This document shows positions 1 to 5,515 of a stretch of DNA of 5,515 nucleotides, piece after piece (positions within the stretch are counted from its first letter, which is position 1; each line of letters opens with the position of its first letter). The position numbers were made by a program, and so were the translations under genes. This DNA is from a candidate division NPL-UPA2 bacterium (GTDB lineage: Bacteria > NPL-UPA2 > JAGMAN01): the NCBI GenBank assembly GCA_021129695.1, contig JAJOKU010000153.1:1-5515 (forward strand). Reading direction: 5' to 3'. The notes under the pieces are model-generated. The model worked only from the letters and a program-made list of their open reading frames with translations. It was not told the DNA's origin and did no database searches.

Positions 1-15
1 AATTACGAAAATTGC

Positions 16-44
16 TTGACATCTCTGGTTAGCTATGTTATTCT
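16..44 (+). promoter_or_regulatory. Probable sigma-70-type promoter of the rib operon
   Basis: A perfect -35 hexamer TTGACA at 16-21 is followed after exactly 17 nt by TATTCT at 39-44, which matches four of six positions of the -10 consensus. Transcription would begin near 50-52, leaving about 40 nt before the riboswitch aptamer. It is the only good promoter-like pair upstream of ribD. A TGTCAA at 45-50 is the inverse of the -35 hexamer, but this may be chance. The position, just upstream of a leader that attenuates transcription, supports the call; the start site is inferred. Confidence 0.7.
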
Positions 45-169
45 TGTCAAAGAAGAGATTTTGAATAGAATTAGAGCAAGCAATCAATTAGTCTTCGGGA
101 CAGGGTGAAATTCCCCACCGGCGGTGAAAGCCCGCGAGCCCCCCTTCTTGCTTTCGCCCCTAGCCCCCC

Positions 170-208
170 TGCTTTCTTGTGAAATGCAAAGCATTTCACA
201 TGGGAGCA
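170..208 (+). repeat. Palindromic repeat copy 1 (long hairpin)
   Basis: TGTGAAATGC (178-187) and GCATTTCACA (191-200) form a perfect 10-bp stem with a 3-nt AAA loop. After one T-T mismatch (177/201), the stem continues for seven more pairs (170-176 with 202-208, including two G-U pairs). The core GAAATGC-nnn-GCATTTC recurs at 235-251. Both copies are followed by CA-type sequence and a run of G (ATGGGAG here, ATGGGGC there), suggesting direct copies of one element. Confidence 0.75.
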
Positions 209-234
209 AGAGAGAGGGCAAGGACTAAGTCCCA

Positions 235-251
235 GAAATGCTGTGCATTTC
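235..251 (+). repeat. Palindromic repeat copy 2
   Basis: GAAATGC (235-241), loop TGT, GCATTTC (245-251): a perfect 7-bp hairpin with the same arms as copy 1 but a different loop. The 5' arm of either copy could also pair with the 3' arm of the other, so the insertion could fold as two hairpins or as one extended arm. Confidence 0.7.
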
Positions 252-342
252 ATGGGGCGAAACGAAACAGTGGGGGTGGATCTCGTGAGATTCGAGAGCC
301 GATAGTGATAGTCTAGATGGAAGAAGACATAAAAGAGAGGAA

Positions 343-370
343 GTCCCGAAGATAACCTTCGGGATTTTTT
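343..370 (+). terminator. Intrinsic terminator of the riboswitch expression platform
   Basis: TCCCGAAG (344-351) pairs with CTTCGGGA (357-364) around a 5-nt loop, followed directly by TTTTTT (365-370); G343 and the two A residues before it can extend the stem into the T run. The 3' arm is identical to CTTCGGGA at 93-100. The aptamer's 5' edge (91-101) can therefore pair with 343-353 over 11 bp as an antiterminator when FMN is absent. With FMN bound, P1 holds 91-96 and releases 344-351 to terminate. The B. subtilis ribD leader uses the same logic. The hairpin ends 11 nt upstream of the ribD start. Confidence 0.92.
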
Positions 371-381
371 GTTGGTCTGAG

Positions 382-1506
382 ATGGATGTAGACGAGAAAT
401 ATATGGCCTTAGCCTTAGAATTGGCTGAGCGAGGAAGGGGGCAGGTAAGTCCCAATCCCATGGTGGGGACAGTAATTGTCAAGAGCGGGAAAATTGTCGG
501 TAAGGGATATCACCTTAAAGCTGGCCTCCCCCACGCTGAGATAAAGGCTCTTAAAAATGCCGACCCCAGCGCAAAAGAAGCCACCCTCTATACCAATCTG
601 GAACCCTGTAGCCATTTCGGAAGAACTCCTCCCTGCACCGACAGAATAATAAAGGCCGGGATAAGACAGGTGGTAGCGGCCATGGCAGACCCCAATCCAC
701 TGAACTCAGGTAGAGGATTTGCCCGCCTACGGCGAGCTGGAGTGAAAGTAAGAACAGGAGTCCTGAAGAAGGAAGCTAAGAGATTGAATGAAAGCTTCAT
801 TAAGTTTATTACCCAAAAGGAGCCATTCGTTATCGTCAAAGTGGCCATGAGCTTAGATGGGAAGATTGCTACTAAGACAGGAGAATCCAGGTGGATAACG
901 GGAGAAAAAGCTAGACGCTATGTGCACCAGCTTCGCCGGGAAGTGGATGGAGTGCTTGTTGGCCTTAACACGGTGCTTAAGGATGACCCACTCCTTACGG
1001 TTAGAGGAAAGGGGGAAAGGAGAGGGGAGAAGGCAGGGCCAGTGAGGATTGTGGTCGATAGCCAGGCTAAAATTCCCCTTGAGGCCAAGGTTTTAAGGGG
1101 AAGACCTCAGACGATGATTGTTACCGCTGGTTACGCTCCCAAAAGCAGGATAAAAGCCCTGGAGAGAAATGGAGCCAGGGTTGTCATTGTCCCTGGCAAA
1201 GGGAAGCGAGTTGATTTAGTTAAGTTAATGAAGGAATTAGGGAAATTAGAGATGGCCAGTCTATTAATTGAGGGTGGAGGAGAGATAATTGCCTCAGCTT
1301 TCTCTTCCCGGATTGTAGATAAGGTTCTTTTCTTCGTTTCGCCTAAGATAATCGGGGGCAGGGATGCCCCTACCCCAGTGGAGGGGGGAGGCGTTAGGGA
1401 AATGGCTCAGGCCGTACCGCTGAGAAGCGTAACGACAAGATGGTTTGACAGTGACCTTTTGATTGAAGGATACCCCTGCTATGGAGGAAAATGTTTACCG
1501 GACTGA
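382..1506 (+). CDS. ribD: Bifunctional diaminohydroxyphosphoribosylaminopyrimidine deaminase / 5-amino-6-(5-phosphoribosylamino)uracil reductase
   Basis: RibD carries out the second and third steps of the GTP branch of riboflavin synthesis: zinc-dependent deamination of the pyrimidine, then NADPH-dependent reduction of the ribosyl side chain. The 374 residues match full-length RibD. The N-terminal cytidine-deaminase-like domain (about 1-145) has the zinc site HAE (H51, E53) and PCSHFGRTPPC (C76, C85). The reductase domain (about 148-368) shows MSLDGKIATKTGESRWIT (156-173), NTVLKDDPLLTVR (196-208) and IEGGGE around E297. The ATG at 382 aligns with other RibD N termini and is preferred over the in-frame ATG at 403. 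No strong Shine-Dalgarno precedes it, since the riboswitch terminator occupies that space. It is the first gene of the operon, and its end overlaps ribE by 16 nt. I see no missing catalytic residue. Confidence 0.97.
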   Translation: MDVDEKYMALALELAERGRGQVSPNPMVGTVIVKSGKIVGKGYHLKAGLPHAEIKALKNADPSAKEATLYTNLEPCSHFGRTPPCTDRIIKAGIRQVVAAMADPNPLNSGRGFARLRRAGVKVRTGVLKKEAKRLNESFIKFITQKEPFVIVKVAMSLDGKIATKTGESRWITGEKARRYVHQLRREVDGVLVGLNTVLKDDPLLTVRGKGERRGEKAGPVRIVVDSQAKIPLEAKVLRGRPQTMIVTAGYAPKSRIKALERNGARVVIVPGKGKRVDLVKLMKELGKLEMASLLIEGGGEIIASAFSSRIVDKVLFFVSPKIIGGRDAPTPVEGGGVREMAQAVPLRSVTTRWFDSDLLIEGYPCYGGKCLPD

Positions 1507-2126
1507 TTGAGGAATTGGGAACGGTAGAGAGGATAAGAAGCAAAGGCGCTTCAATTCATCTCACCATTAAAGTCAGTACCGTATTGGGAGATATGAAAAC
1601 AGGCGATAGCATCACGCTGGACGGAGCCTGCTTAACCGTCATTAATGTTACCCCTGACAGTTTCTCAGTGGATGTGATGGCTGAGACATTGAAGAGGACT
1701 ACCCTTTCCAGGTTTAAGGTAGGGGACAGGGTAAATTTAGAGAGAGCCCTTAAGGGAAGCGACCGCTTAGGGGGACATTTAGTTACTGGACACATTGATG
1801 GGATAGGCAGGGTCAGGGAAAGGAAAGCGCAGGGAGATGACTTCATGCTCAGAATTAGTGCCCCTTCTGAGATAATAAAATATATCATTCCCAAGGGCTC
1901 GGTTGCCGTTGATGGTGTAAGTCTGACGGTAGTTGAGGTGGCCAGGGATAGCTTCACCGTAGCCGTTATTCCTTATACGGCTAAGATGACTACATTGGGA
2001 AGGAAAGGCGCGGGAAGCTTAGTAAACCTGGAATCAGATTTACTTGGGAAATATGTAGATAGGTTGATGAATTATAAGGAGCGTAAAATTAGCCGCAATT
2101 TCTTAGCTGAGCATGGATTCACTTAA
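1491..2126 (+). CDS. ribE: Riboflavin synthase (alpha subunit)
   Basis: This enzyme dismutates two molecules of 6,7-dimethyl-8-ribityllumazine to riboflavin plus the diaminouracil substrate that RibH recycles; it is usually a cytosolic trimer. The 211 residues hold the two tandem lumazine-binding barrels typical of the family. The first starts with the signature [10 protein letters not shown] and carries GACLTV (45-50, conserved C47). The second carries GHIDGIGRV (100-108) and DGVSLTV (141-147). The C-terminal tail ends with FLAEHGFT, as is common in the family. The ATG at 1491 has GGAGG at 1483-1487, with a short spacing of 3 nt, and lies inside the end of ribD, so translation is probably coupled. 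Bacillus calls this gene ribE, whereas E. coli calls it ribC, so the symbol depends on the convention. Confidence 0.97.
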   Translation: MFTGLIEELGTVERIRSKGASIHLTIKVSTVLGDMKTGDSITLDGACLTVINVTPDSFSVDVMAETLKRTTLSRFKVGDRVNLERALKGSDRLGGHLVTGHIDGIGRVRERKAQGDDFMLRISAPSEIIKYIIPKGSVAVDGVSLTVVEVARDSFTVAVIPYTAKMTTLGRKGAGSLVNLESDLLGKYVDRLMNYKERKISRNFLAEHGFT

Positions 2127-2137
2127 GGGGAGTAGGA

Positions 2138-3340
2138 ATGAAATTTGATGCAATCACTCAGGTTATCGATGACATTGGCCAGGGACGAATGGTGATCGTG
2201 GTTGATGATGAGGGCAGAGAGAATGAAGGCGACCTGGTTATGGCGGCCGAGAAGGTAACTGCCCGGGCCATAAACTTTATGGCCAAGCACGGAAGAGGTC
2301 TCATCTGCCTTCCTATTACTGAAGAGAGATTAGATGAGTTGGGACTCAATCCCATGGTCAACGACAATAGCGACCGCTTCGATACGGCCTTCACCGTCTC
2401 TATAGATGCCAGGAAGGGAGTAACTACTGGTATCTCCGCCCACGATCGAGCCACGACGATAAAAGCAGTTTTAAATCCGAAAACCAAGGCTAAGGACCTG
2501 GCCCGTCCTGGCCATGTCTTCCCTCTCAGAGCTGTGAAGGGAGGGGTTCTGAAGAGGGCTGGACATACTGAGGCCGCGGTTGACCTGGCCCGTCTGGCTC
2601 GCCTCCGGCCAGCTGGGGTAATTTGCGAAATCATGAATGACGATGGAACTATGGCCAGAGTTCCCCAGTTAGCTAAATTTGCCAGCCGGCATAATCTTCG
2701 CATCTGCACCATTGCTGACCTAATTCAGTATCGTCGCCAGACGGAGAGATTGATTAGAAGAAGAGTAACTACCCGTTTGCCCACTGAATTTGGAGATTTC
2801 GAGCTGATTGTTTATGAGACGACCGTGGATGAGGAACACCATCTGGCCCTGGTTAAAGGGGAAGTCAAAGGGAGGAGAAATGTCCTGGTTCGTGTCCATT
2901 CCGAATGCCTGACCGGGGATGTATTCCACAGTCGACGCTGTGACTGCGGCGAGCAACTGGTCCGGGCTCTCGGGAAAATCTCTGAGGAAGGCAGGGGAGT
3001 GCTCCTTTATATGCGCCAGGAGGGGCGAGGAATTGGTTTGGTGAATAAGCTACTGGCCTATGCCCTTCAAGATAAGGGACTGGATACGGTGGAGGCTAAT
3101 CGAAAGCTTGGCTTCAAGCCGGACCTGCGGGACTATGGAATTGGAGCCCAGATTTTGGTGGACTTAGGGCTTTCCACCATCAGACTCCTTACCAATAATC
3201 CGAGAAAGCTGGTTGCCTTAGAGGGATATGGATTAAAAGTTAAAGAGAGAGTGCCCATCGAAGTCTCTGTCCACGAGACAAATAGGGAATATTTGAAAGT
3301 GAAACAGAAGAGGTTGGGACATCTTCTGAAGATTAAGTAG
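2138..3340 (+). CDS. ribBA: Bifunctional 3,4-dihydroxy-2-butanone-4-phosphate synthase / GTP cyclohydrolase II
   Basis: This fused enzyme opens both branches of the pathway: RibB turns ribulose-5-phosphate into the four-carbon unit used by RibH, and RibA opens GTP. The protein has 400 residues, the usual length for the fusion. The RibB half (about 1-200) shows [11 protein letters not shown] (23-33), with R27, E28, E30 and D32, and [12 protein letters not shown] with metal ligand H143. The RibA half (about 205-400) has the zinc cysteines C257, C268 and C270 in [20 protein letters not shown], then RQEGRGIGL (293-301), DTVEAN (316-321) and LTNNPRK. Both active sites look complete, so neither half appears degenerate. 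An AGGGGAG Shine-Dalgarno (2126-2132) overlaps the ribE stop codon and precedes the ATG. The stop codon sits inside the first unit of the repeat that fills the next spacer. Confidence 0.97.
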   Translation: MKFDAITQVIDDIGQGRMVIVVDDEGRENEGDLVMAAEKVTARAINFMAKHGRGLICLPITEERLDELGLNPMVNDNSDRFDTAFTVSIDARKGVTTGISAHDRATTIKAVLNPKTKAKDLARPGHVFPLRAVKGGVLKRAGHTEAAVDLARLARLRPAGVICEIMNDDGTMARVPQLAKFASRHNLRICTIADLIQYRRQTERLIRRRVTTRLPTEFGDFELIVYETTVDEEHHLALVKGEVKGRRNVLVRVHSECLTGDVFHSRRCDCGEQLVRALGKISEEGRGVLLYMRQEGRGIGLVNKLLAYALQDKGLDTVEANRKLGFKPDLRDYGIGAQILVDLGLSTIRLLTNNPRKLVALEGYGLKVKERVPIEVSVHETNREYLKVKQKRLGHLLKIK

Positions 3341-3388
3341 CGAGTAGAGAGAAACGAGTAGCGAGAAAAAATCTTGCTACTCGCTACT
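3336..3388 (+). repeat. Short GAGTAGC-type repeat and hairpin between ribBA and ribH
   Basis: AGTAGCGAG occurs as a direct repeat at 3336-3344 and 3357-3365 and in inverted form, CTCGCTACT, at 3380-3388. The best hairpin pairs 3355-3365 with 3373-3383 (11 bp with one G-U) around a 7-nt A-rich loop. A second register pairs 3357-3365 with 3380-3388 over 9 bp. The first unit includes the ribBA stop codon. No proper T run follows the main stem, and the ribH ribosome-binding site starts a few bases later, so it is more likely an mRNA-processing or stability hairpin, or a repeat remnant, than a full terminator. Confidence 0.65.
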
Positions 3389-3409
3389 TTTAAAGGAGGG
3401 AGGTTAGCT

Positions 3410-3886
3410 ATGGTCAAGACTATAGAGGGGCAGTTGGTTGCCAGCGGAAAGAGGTTCGGCTTAGTGGCTGGAAGGTTTAACGAGTTCATCACCAAGAAGC
3501 TCTTAGAGGGAGCTGTGGATACCCTGACCCGGCACGGCGTAAAGGAAGAGGAGATAGAAGTAGTCTGGGTCCCCGGCTCATTCGAGATTCCTTATGCCGC
3601 CCGCAAGATGGCGGAAGGCGGGAAATACCATGCCGTCATCTGTCTGGGGGCAGTCATCCGGGGAGATACTCCCCATTTTGACTATATCGCCGGTGAGGTA
3701 GCTAAGGGAGTTGCTCAGACGGCACTGCGGACCGGTGTTCCCACTATATTTGGCGTAATAACTGCCGACACCTTAGAGCAGGCCATCGAGAGAGCTGGAA
3801 CAAAGTCCGGCAATAAGGGAAGAGACGCCGCGCTTGCAGCCATCGAAATGGTCAACCTCTTTGAGGAAATGGGGAAGAAAAGATAA
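3410..3886 (+). CDS. ribH: 6,7-dimethyl-8-ribityllumazine synthase
   Basis: RibH condenses 5-amino-6-ribitylaminouracil with 3,4-dihydroxy-2-butanone-4-phosphate to give the substrate of riboflavin synthase; the family forms pentamers or 60-subunit shells. The 158-residue protein has the standard motifs in order: GRFNEFI (21-27, aromatic F23 for substrate stacking), VPGSFEIP (54-61), [16 protein letters not shown] (78-93, catalytic-type H89) and [19 protein letters not shown] (114-132) with phosphate-binding-type R128. I chose ATG 3410 because two overlapping Shine-Dalgarno sequences (AAAGGAGGG at 3392-3400 and GGGAGG at 3398-3403) precede it and the protein then begins MVKTIEG, as in homologues. 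An upstream in-frame TTG at 3374 would place the start within the repeat hairpin. It is the last pathway gene in the operon. Confidence 0.97.
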   Translation: MVKTIEGQLVASGKRFGLVAGRFNEFITKKLLEGAVDTLTRHGVKEEEIEVVWVPGSFEIPYAARKMAEGGKYHAVICLGAVIRGDTPHFDYIAGEVAKGVAQTALRTGVPTIFGVITADTLEQAIERAGTKSGNKGRDAALAAIEMVNLFEEMGKKR

Positions 3887-3893
3887 AGTATAA

Positions 3894-4023
3894 ACCACAA
3901 AGGGCACACGGTGAAACACCGCGAAGCACCGCCGATTCTCAGGCAGTGCCCCTTGGGCAGAGAAAGGATCTTAAACTTAAAAAAATCTCAGTGTTCTCTG
4001 TTATCCTCTGTGTGTTCTGTGGT
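3894..4023 (+). repeat. Imperfect inverted-repeat element in the ribH-nusB spacer
   Basis: The 151-nt spacer contains no gene. Its ends are inverted copies: ACCACA (3894-3899) against TGTGGT (4018-4023), with further scattered complementarity inward between the ACACGG-type left arm and the GTGTTCTCTGT-type right arm, giving imperfect arms of roughly 35 nt. The left half folds locally: CGGTG (3909-3913) with CACCG (3917-3921), enclosed by GGGCAC (3902-3907) with GTGCCC (3946-3951). It also holds a 10-nt tandem pair, GAAACACCGC then GAAGCACCGC (3913-3932). The right half has short iterations of TCTGTGT type. It resembles the CACAGAG-rich intergenic repeats of many bacterial genomes; that likeness is from memory. 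It ends 2 nt before the nusB ribosome-binding site. Confidence 0.6.
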
Positions 4024-4037
4024 GTGAGGTTTTTCTT

Positions 4038-4445
4038 GTGGGTAAGCGGAGAAGGGCAAGAGAAATAGCTTTGCAGGTCCTCTATGAGACGGAGGTCACC
4101 AAGAAGAAGCCAGAGGAGGCTTTATCCGACTTCTGGGAGAATCATCCCTGCAAGGAAGAAGTTTGCTCATTTGCCACAAAACTGGTCACTGGCACCTCGG
4201 AGAATTTATCCTCCATAGATACTCTACTAAGAAAACATGCCGATAACTGGGACCTGAATCGAATGGCGGCGGTGGATAGAAACATTCTGAGATTCGCTAC
4301 TTATGAGCTTCTCTTCTTAGATGAAATTCCTCCCAAGGTAACCATAAACGAGGCCATCGAGATTGCCAAGAAATACTCTACTCTGGACTCTGGCCGGTTC
4401 GTAAACGGCCTTCTGGACAGAATAAAAGATGAAAAGCGTCCCTAG
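4038..4445 (+). CDS. nusB: Transcription antitermination factor NusB
   Basis: NusB binds boxA RNA with NusE (ribosomal protein S10) and promotes antitermination during rRNA transcription. The 135-residue protein is a typical all-helical NusB. It has the basic N terminus GKRRRAREIALQVLYETE (2-19), which usually contributes to RNA binding, the core motif MAAVDRNILRFATYELLF, and the C-terminal block INEAIEIAKKYSTLDSGRFVNGLLDRI. The GTG start at 4038 is the only sensible one; GAGG at 4026-4029 lies 8 nt before it. The gene follows ribH after a repeat-filled spacer, a neighbourhood shared by many bacteria. Whether it is read from the rib promoter or another one is not clear. Its last 17 nt overlap the PHP-domain gene. 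Confidence 0.96.
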   Translation: MGKRRRAREIALQVLYETEVTKKKPEEALSDFWENHPCKEEVCSFATKLVTGTSENLSSIDTLLRKHADNWDLNRMAAVDRNILRFATYELLFLDEIPPKVTINEAIEIAKKYSTLDSGRFVNGLLDRIKDEKRP

Positions 4446-5265
4446 CCAAAGATGGGCTGACTTGCATGTCCATACTCACTTCTCTGACGGAAGCTTCTCT
4501 CCGGACGAGGTTGTCCAGTGTGCTCTCCAGAACAGTTTAGCAGCCATTGGCATCACTGACCACGATAGCATCGGTGGGATCGAGCCAGCCATGGCCTCAG
4601 CCAGGAAGACTCATCTGGAAGTAGTTCCGGGAGTAGAGCTGACGGCGGAAGCAAATAATAAAGAAATCCACATGTTGGGATACTATATTGACTGGCAAAA
4701 CAGTGAGTTTCAGGATAGATTAACCATGCTGCAAGAGGTAAGGAGGAAGCGAGCCGAGAAGATGGTTGAGAGGTTGGAGGAATTGGGGGTGAATATCTCC
4801 TTTCCAGATGTGCAGGAGCTGGCTGGGGTGGGAGCCATTGGCCGGCTTCATTTAGCCCAGATTATTCTTCAGGCTGGATATGTTAATTCGGTGGAGGAAG
4901 CCTTCCAGAGGTATATTGGTGATAATAGCCCCGCTTATGTTAAAAAATATCGACTTACTCCCAGCGAAGCCATAGAGATGATCGTAGAGGTAGGAGGCAT
5001 TCCCGTTTTAGCCCATCCCTCTCTGCTCAATAATGATGAATTGATTCCTCAGTTGGTTAAAGATGGTCTTAAGGGGATTGAAGTCTGTTATACTAATCAA
5101 AATTTAGATACATCTTGCCATTATCAAAACTTAGCTCGAGAATATGGCCTCATCCCCACCGGTGGCTCTGACTGCCATGGTCTGGCTAAAGGTGCGGTTC
5201 TTATGGGAAAGGTCAAGGTTCCCTATAAGTGGCTGGAGAGATTGAGGGAGGCAATGGGAAAATGA
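4429..5265 (+). CDS. PHP-domain metal-dependent phosphohydrolase (YciV/RNase AM-like family)
   Basis: This is a 278-residue PHP-superfamily hydrolase. Metal-site residues appear in order: DLHVHTHFSDG (H13, H15, D20), GITDHDS (H45), PGVELTAE (E70), HMLGYY (H81), LAHPS (H196) and GGSDCHG (D248, H250). The inserted segment GRLHLAQIILQAGYV (138-152) and the LTPSEAIEMI region are typical of the branch containing E. coli YciV (RNase AM, which also removes 3'-phosphate from 3',5'-bisphosphonucleotides) and related AMP phosphatases. The exact substrate cannot be read from the sequence. Histidinol phosphatase or a DNA polymerase PHP domain are less likely given length and motifs. The ATG at 4429 lies 17 nt inside nusB and has no strong Shine-Dalgarno, so translational coupling is likely. 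The set of metal ligands looks complete. Confidence 0.9.
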   Translation: MKSVPSQRWADLHVHTHFSDGSFSPDEVVQCALQNSLAAIGITDHDSIGGIEPAMASARKTHLEVVPGVELTAEANNKEIHMLGYYIDWQNSEFQDRLTMLQEVRRKRAEKMVERLEELGVNISFPDVQELAGVGAIGRLHLAQIILQAGYVNSVEEAFQRYIGDNSPAYVKKYRLTPSEAIEMIVEVGGIPVLAHPSLLNNDELIPQLVKDGLKGIEVCYTNQNLDTSCHYQNLAREYGLIPTGGSDCHGLAKGAVLMGKVKVPYKWLERLREAMGK

Positions 5266-5489
5266 CCTTTCTTCTTATCGTCGGCCTCTTAATTTTTGGG
5301 GACGGGGCAACTTATTTCTTCTCCCTTCCCTCTTCTAAATATAGAGCCTGGTTGCGGGAGCGAAGGGAACGATGGTGGATGAGGATGTGGCCACCGGCTC
5401 AGTGGGCCCTTGATTCAGAGGCTAAGCGATACGCCATCGGTATCATCCAATCCCTCATTGGCCTATTATTAATCTACCTGGCCTTCTGA
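5262..5489 (+). CDS. Small two-helix membrane protein of unknown function
   Basis: I do not recognise this 75-residue protein. It has a hydrophobic N-terminal segment (about 2-22, interrupted by G13-D14), a strongly basic and tryptophan-rich middle (about 26-48: R28, R32, R34, R35, R37, R41 and W30, W38, W39, W43, W48) and a second hydrophobic segment at the C terminus (about 57-75, ending LLLIYLAF). This predicts a two-pass membrane protein with its charged loop in the cytoplasm by the positive-inside rule. ATG 5262 is chosen because it forms an ATGA overlap with the PHP stop codon and has GAGGGAGG at 5244-5251. An in-frame GTG at 5229 would add 11 unlikely residues. The coupling argues that it is a real gene co-expressed with the PHP hydrolase. 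Confidence 0.7.
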   Translation: MTFLLIVGLLIFGDGATYFFSLPSSKYRAWLRERRERWWMRMWPPAQWALDSEAKRYAIGIIQSLIGLLLIYLAF

Positions 5490-5515
5490 AAACTGAAAAA
5501 CCGAATCGATTTTTT

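Larger units (their letters stand above)
152..262 (+). repeat. Structured insertion arm within the FMN riboswitch
   Basis: TTTCGCCCC (152-160) is perfectly complementary to GGGGCGAAA (254-262), a 9-bp stem that closes off the extra sequence in the variable region of the aptamer. Inside it lie a long hairpin at 170-208, a small GGAC-taa-GTCC hairpin at 222-232 and a second palindrome at 235-251. Because the insertion is closed by its own stem, the FMN-binding core can fold around it. Its repeat-like make-up suggests an intergenic repeat that landed in a tolerant loop; that origin is inference. Confidence 0.7.
91..328 (+). ncRNA. FMN riboswitch aptamer (RFN element) with an enlarged variable arm
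   Basis: This is the mRNA sensor of flavin mononucleotide that controls riboflavin genes in cis. Visible signatures are the 5' block CAGGGTGAAATTCC (101-114), the ACCGGCGGTGAAAGCCCGCG block (117-136), the GGATCTCGTGAGATTCGAGAGCC hairpin region (278-300) and the 3' block AGTCTAGATGGAAGAAGAC (310-328). The closing helix P1 pairs GTCTTC (91-96) with GAAGAC (323-328). In P6, GAT (301-303) faces GTC (311-313); the usual GAC has become GAT, leaving a U-G wobble. The stretch from about 141 to 272 replaces the usual short optional arm and is much longer than in the B. subtilis ribD leader. High FMN should stabilise P1 and allow the terminator at 343-370 to form. Confidence 0.95.

Noticed and set aside
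71..253. Minus-strand reading frame across the riboswitch leader
   Set aside because: It lies opposite the conserved FMN aptamer, its translation has no recognisable domain, and the structured RNA explains the sequence.
1350..1395. G-rich and C-rich palindrome-like stretch inside ribD
   Set aside because: It encodes the normal RibD motif PKIIGGRDAPT and following Gly-rich loop, so the coding constraint accounts for it.
2158..2712. 184-codon open frame on the minus strand inside ribBA
   Set aside because: It mirrors the RibB coding frame, and its product is a low-complexity Arg/Ser-rich sequence without motifs. The same applies to the other minus-strand frames in ribD, ribE and ribH.
3355..3390. 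Hairpin before ribH as an operon terminator
   Set aside because: Only a short T run follows in one register, and an essential pathway gene follows immediately, so full termination is unlikely.
3374..3409. Upstream TTG start for ribH adding 12 residues
   Set aside because: It falls in the repeat hairpin with no ribosome-binding site, while ATG 3410 has a strong one and matches family N termini.
3953..3982. Possible nusB promoter (TTGGGC, 18 nt, TTAAAA)
   Set aside because: Both hexamers are poor and sit inside the repeat element, so this is not strong enough to annotate.
3894..4023. CRISPR-like array in the ribH-nusB spacer
   Set aside because: The iterations are short, imperfect and inverted; there are no regular direct repeats with unique spacers.
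5229..5261. GTG start for the small membrane protein
   Set aside because: It would overlap the PHP gene by 37 nt and add a polar, Gly-rich leader; ATG 5262 has a good ribosome-binding site and an ATGA overlap.
5496..5515. Terminator-like A-run/T-run with a weak CG stem at the window end
   Set aside because: The stem has only two G-C pairs beside a mismatch, and the window ends within the T run, so it cannot be judged.

Overview
The window holds one co-directional (+ strand) gene cluster: an FMN-riboswitch-controlled riboflavin operon (ribD, ribE, ribBA, ribH), then nusB, a PHP-domain phosphohydrolase and a small membrane protein. Every gene appears intact. The coding sequences use many AGG/AGA arginine and ATA isoleucine codons and have moderate base composition. 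The order ribD-ribE-ribBA-ribH behind an FMN riboswitch with transcription attenuation is the Firmicutes-like layout, whereas ribH followed by nusB is common in other phyla. Together with repeat-filled spacers this fits a clostridial bacterium or an uncultivated candidate phylum, but the sequence alone does not settle the taxon.

Region 1-381 is the regulatory leader. It has a sigma-70-type promoter (TTGACA, 17 nt, TATTCT), an FMN aptamer (about 91-328) and an intrinsic terminator (343-370) ending 11 nt before the ribD start. The 3' arm of the terminator (357-364) repeats the segment at 93-100 exactly, so that 5' segment can act as the antiterminator, the classic ON/OFF logic of the B. subtilis ribD leader. 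The aptamer is odd in that its variable arm is swollen to about 130 nt and holds two copies of a GAAATGC-nnn-GCATTTC palindrome inside a perfect 9-bp stem.

Region 382-3886 encodes riboflavin synthesis from GTP and ribulose-5-phosphate. RibBA makes both precursors, RibD deaminates and reduces, RibH makes lumazine and RibE makes riboflavin. Only the pyrimidine-phosphate phosphatase and the FMN/FAD-forming enzyme are absent. ribD and ribE overlap by 16 nt, ribE and ribBA are 11 nt apart, and ribBA and ribH are separated by a short GAGTAGC-type repeat.

Region 3887-4037 is a 151-nt spacer made largely of an imperfect inverted-repeat element. Region 4038-5489 is a tightly coupled trio: nusB overlaps the PHP gene by 17 nt, and the PHP gene overlaps the 75-residue membrane protein by 4 nt (ATGA). 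I see no mobile-element gene, tRNA, rRNA or CRISPR array, and no convincing new system. The most notable points are the expanded riboswitch arm, the repeats in the two spacers and the uncharacterised PHP/membrane-protein pair.
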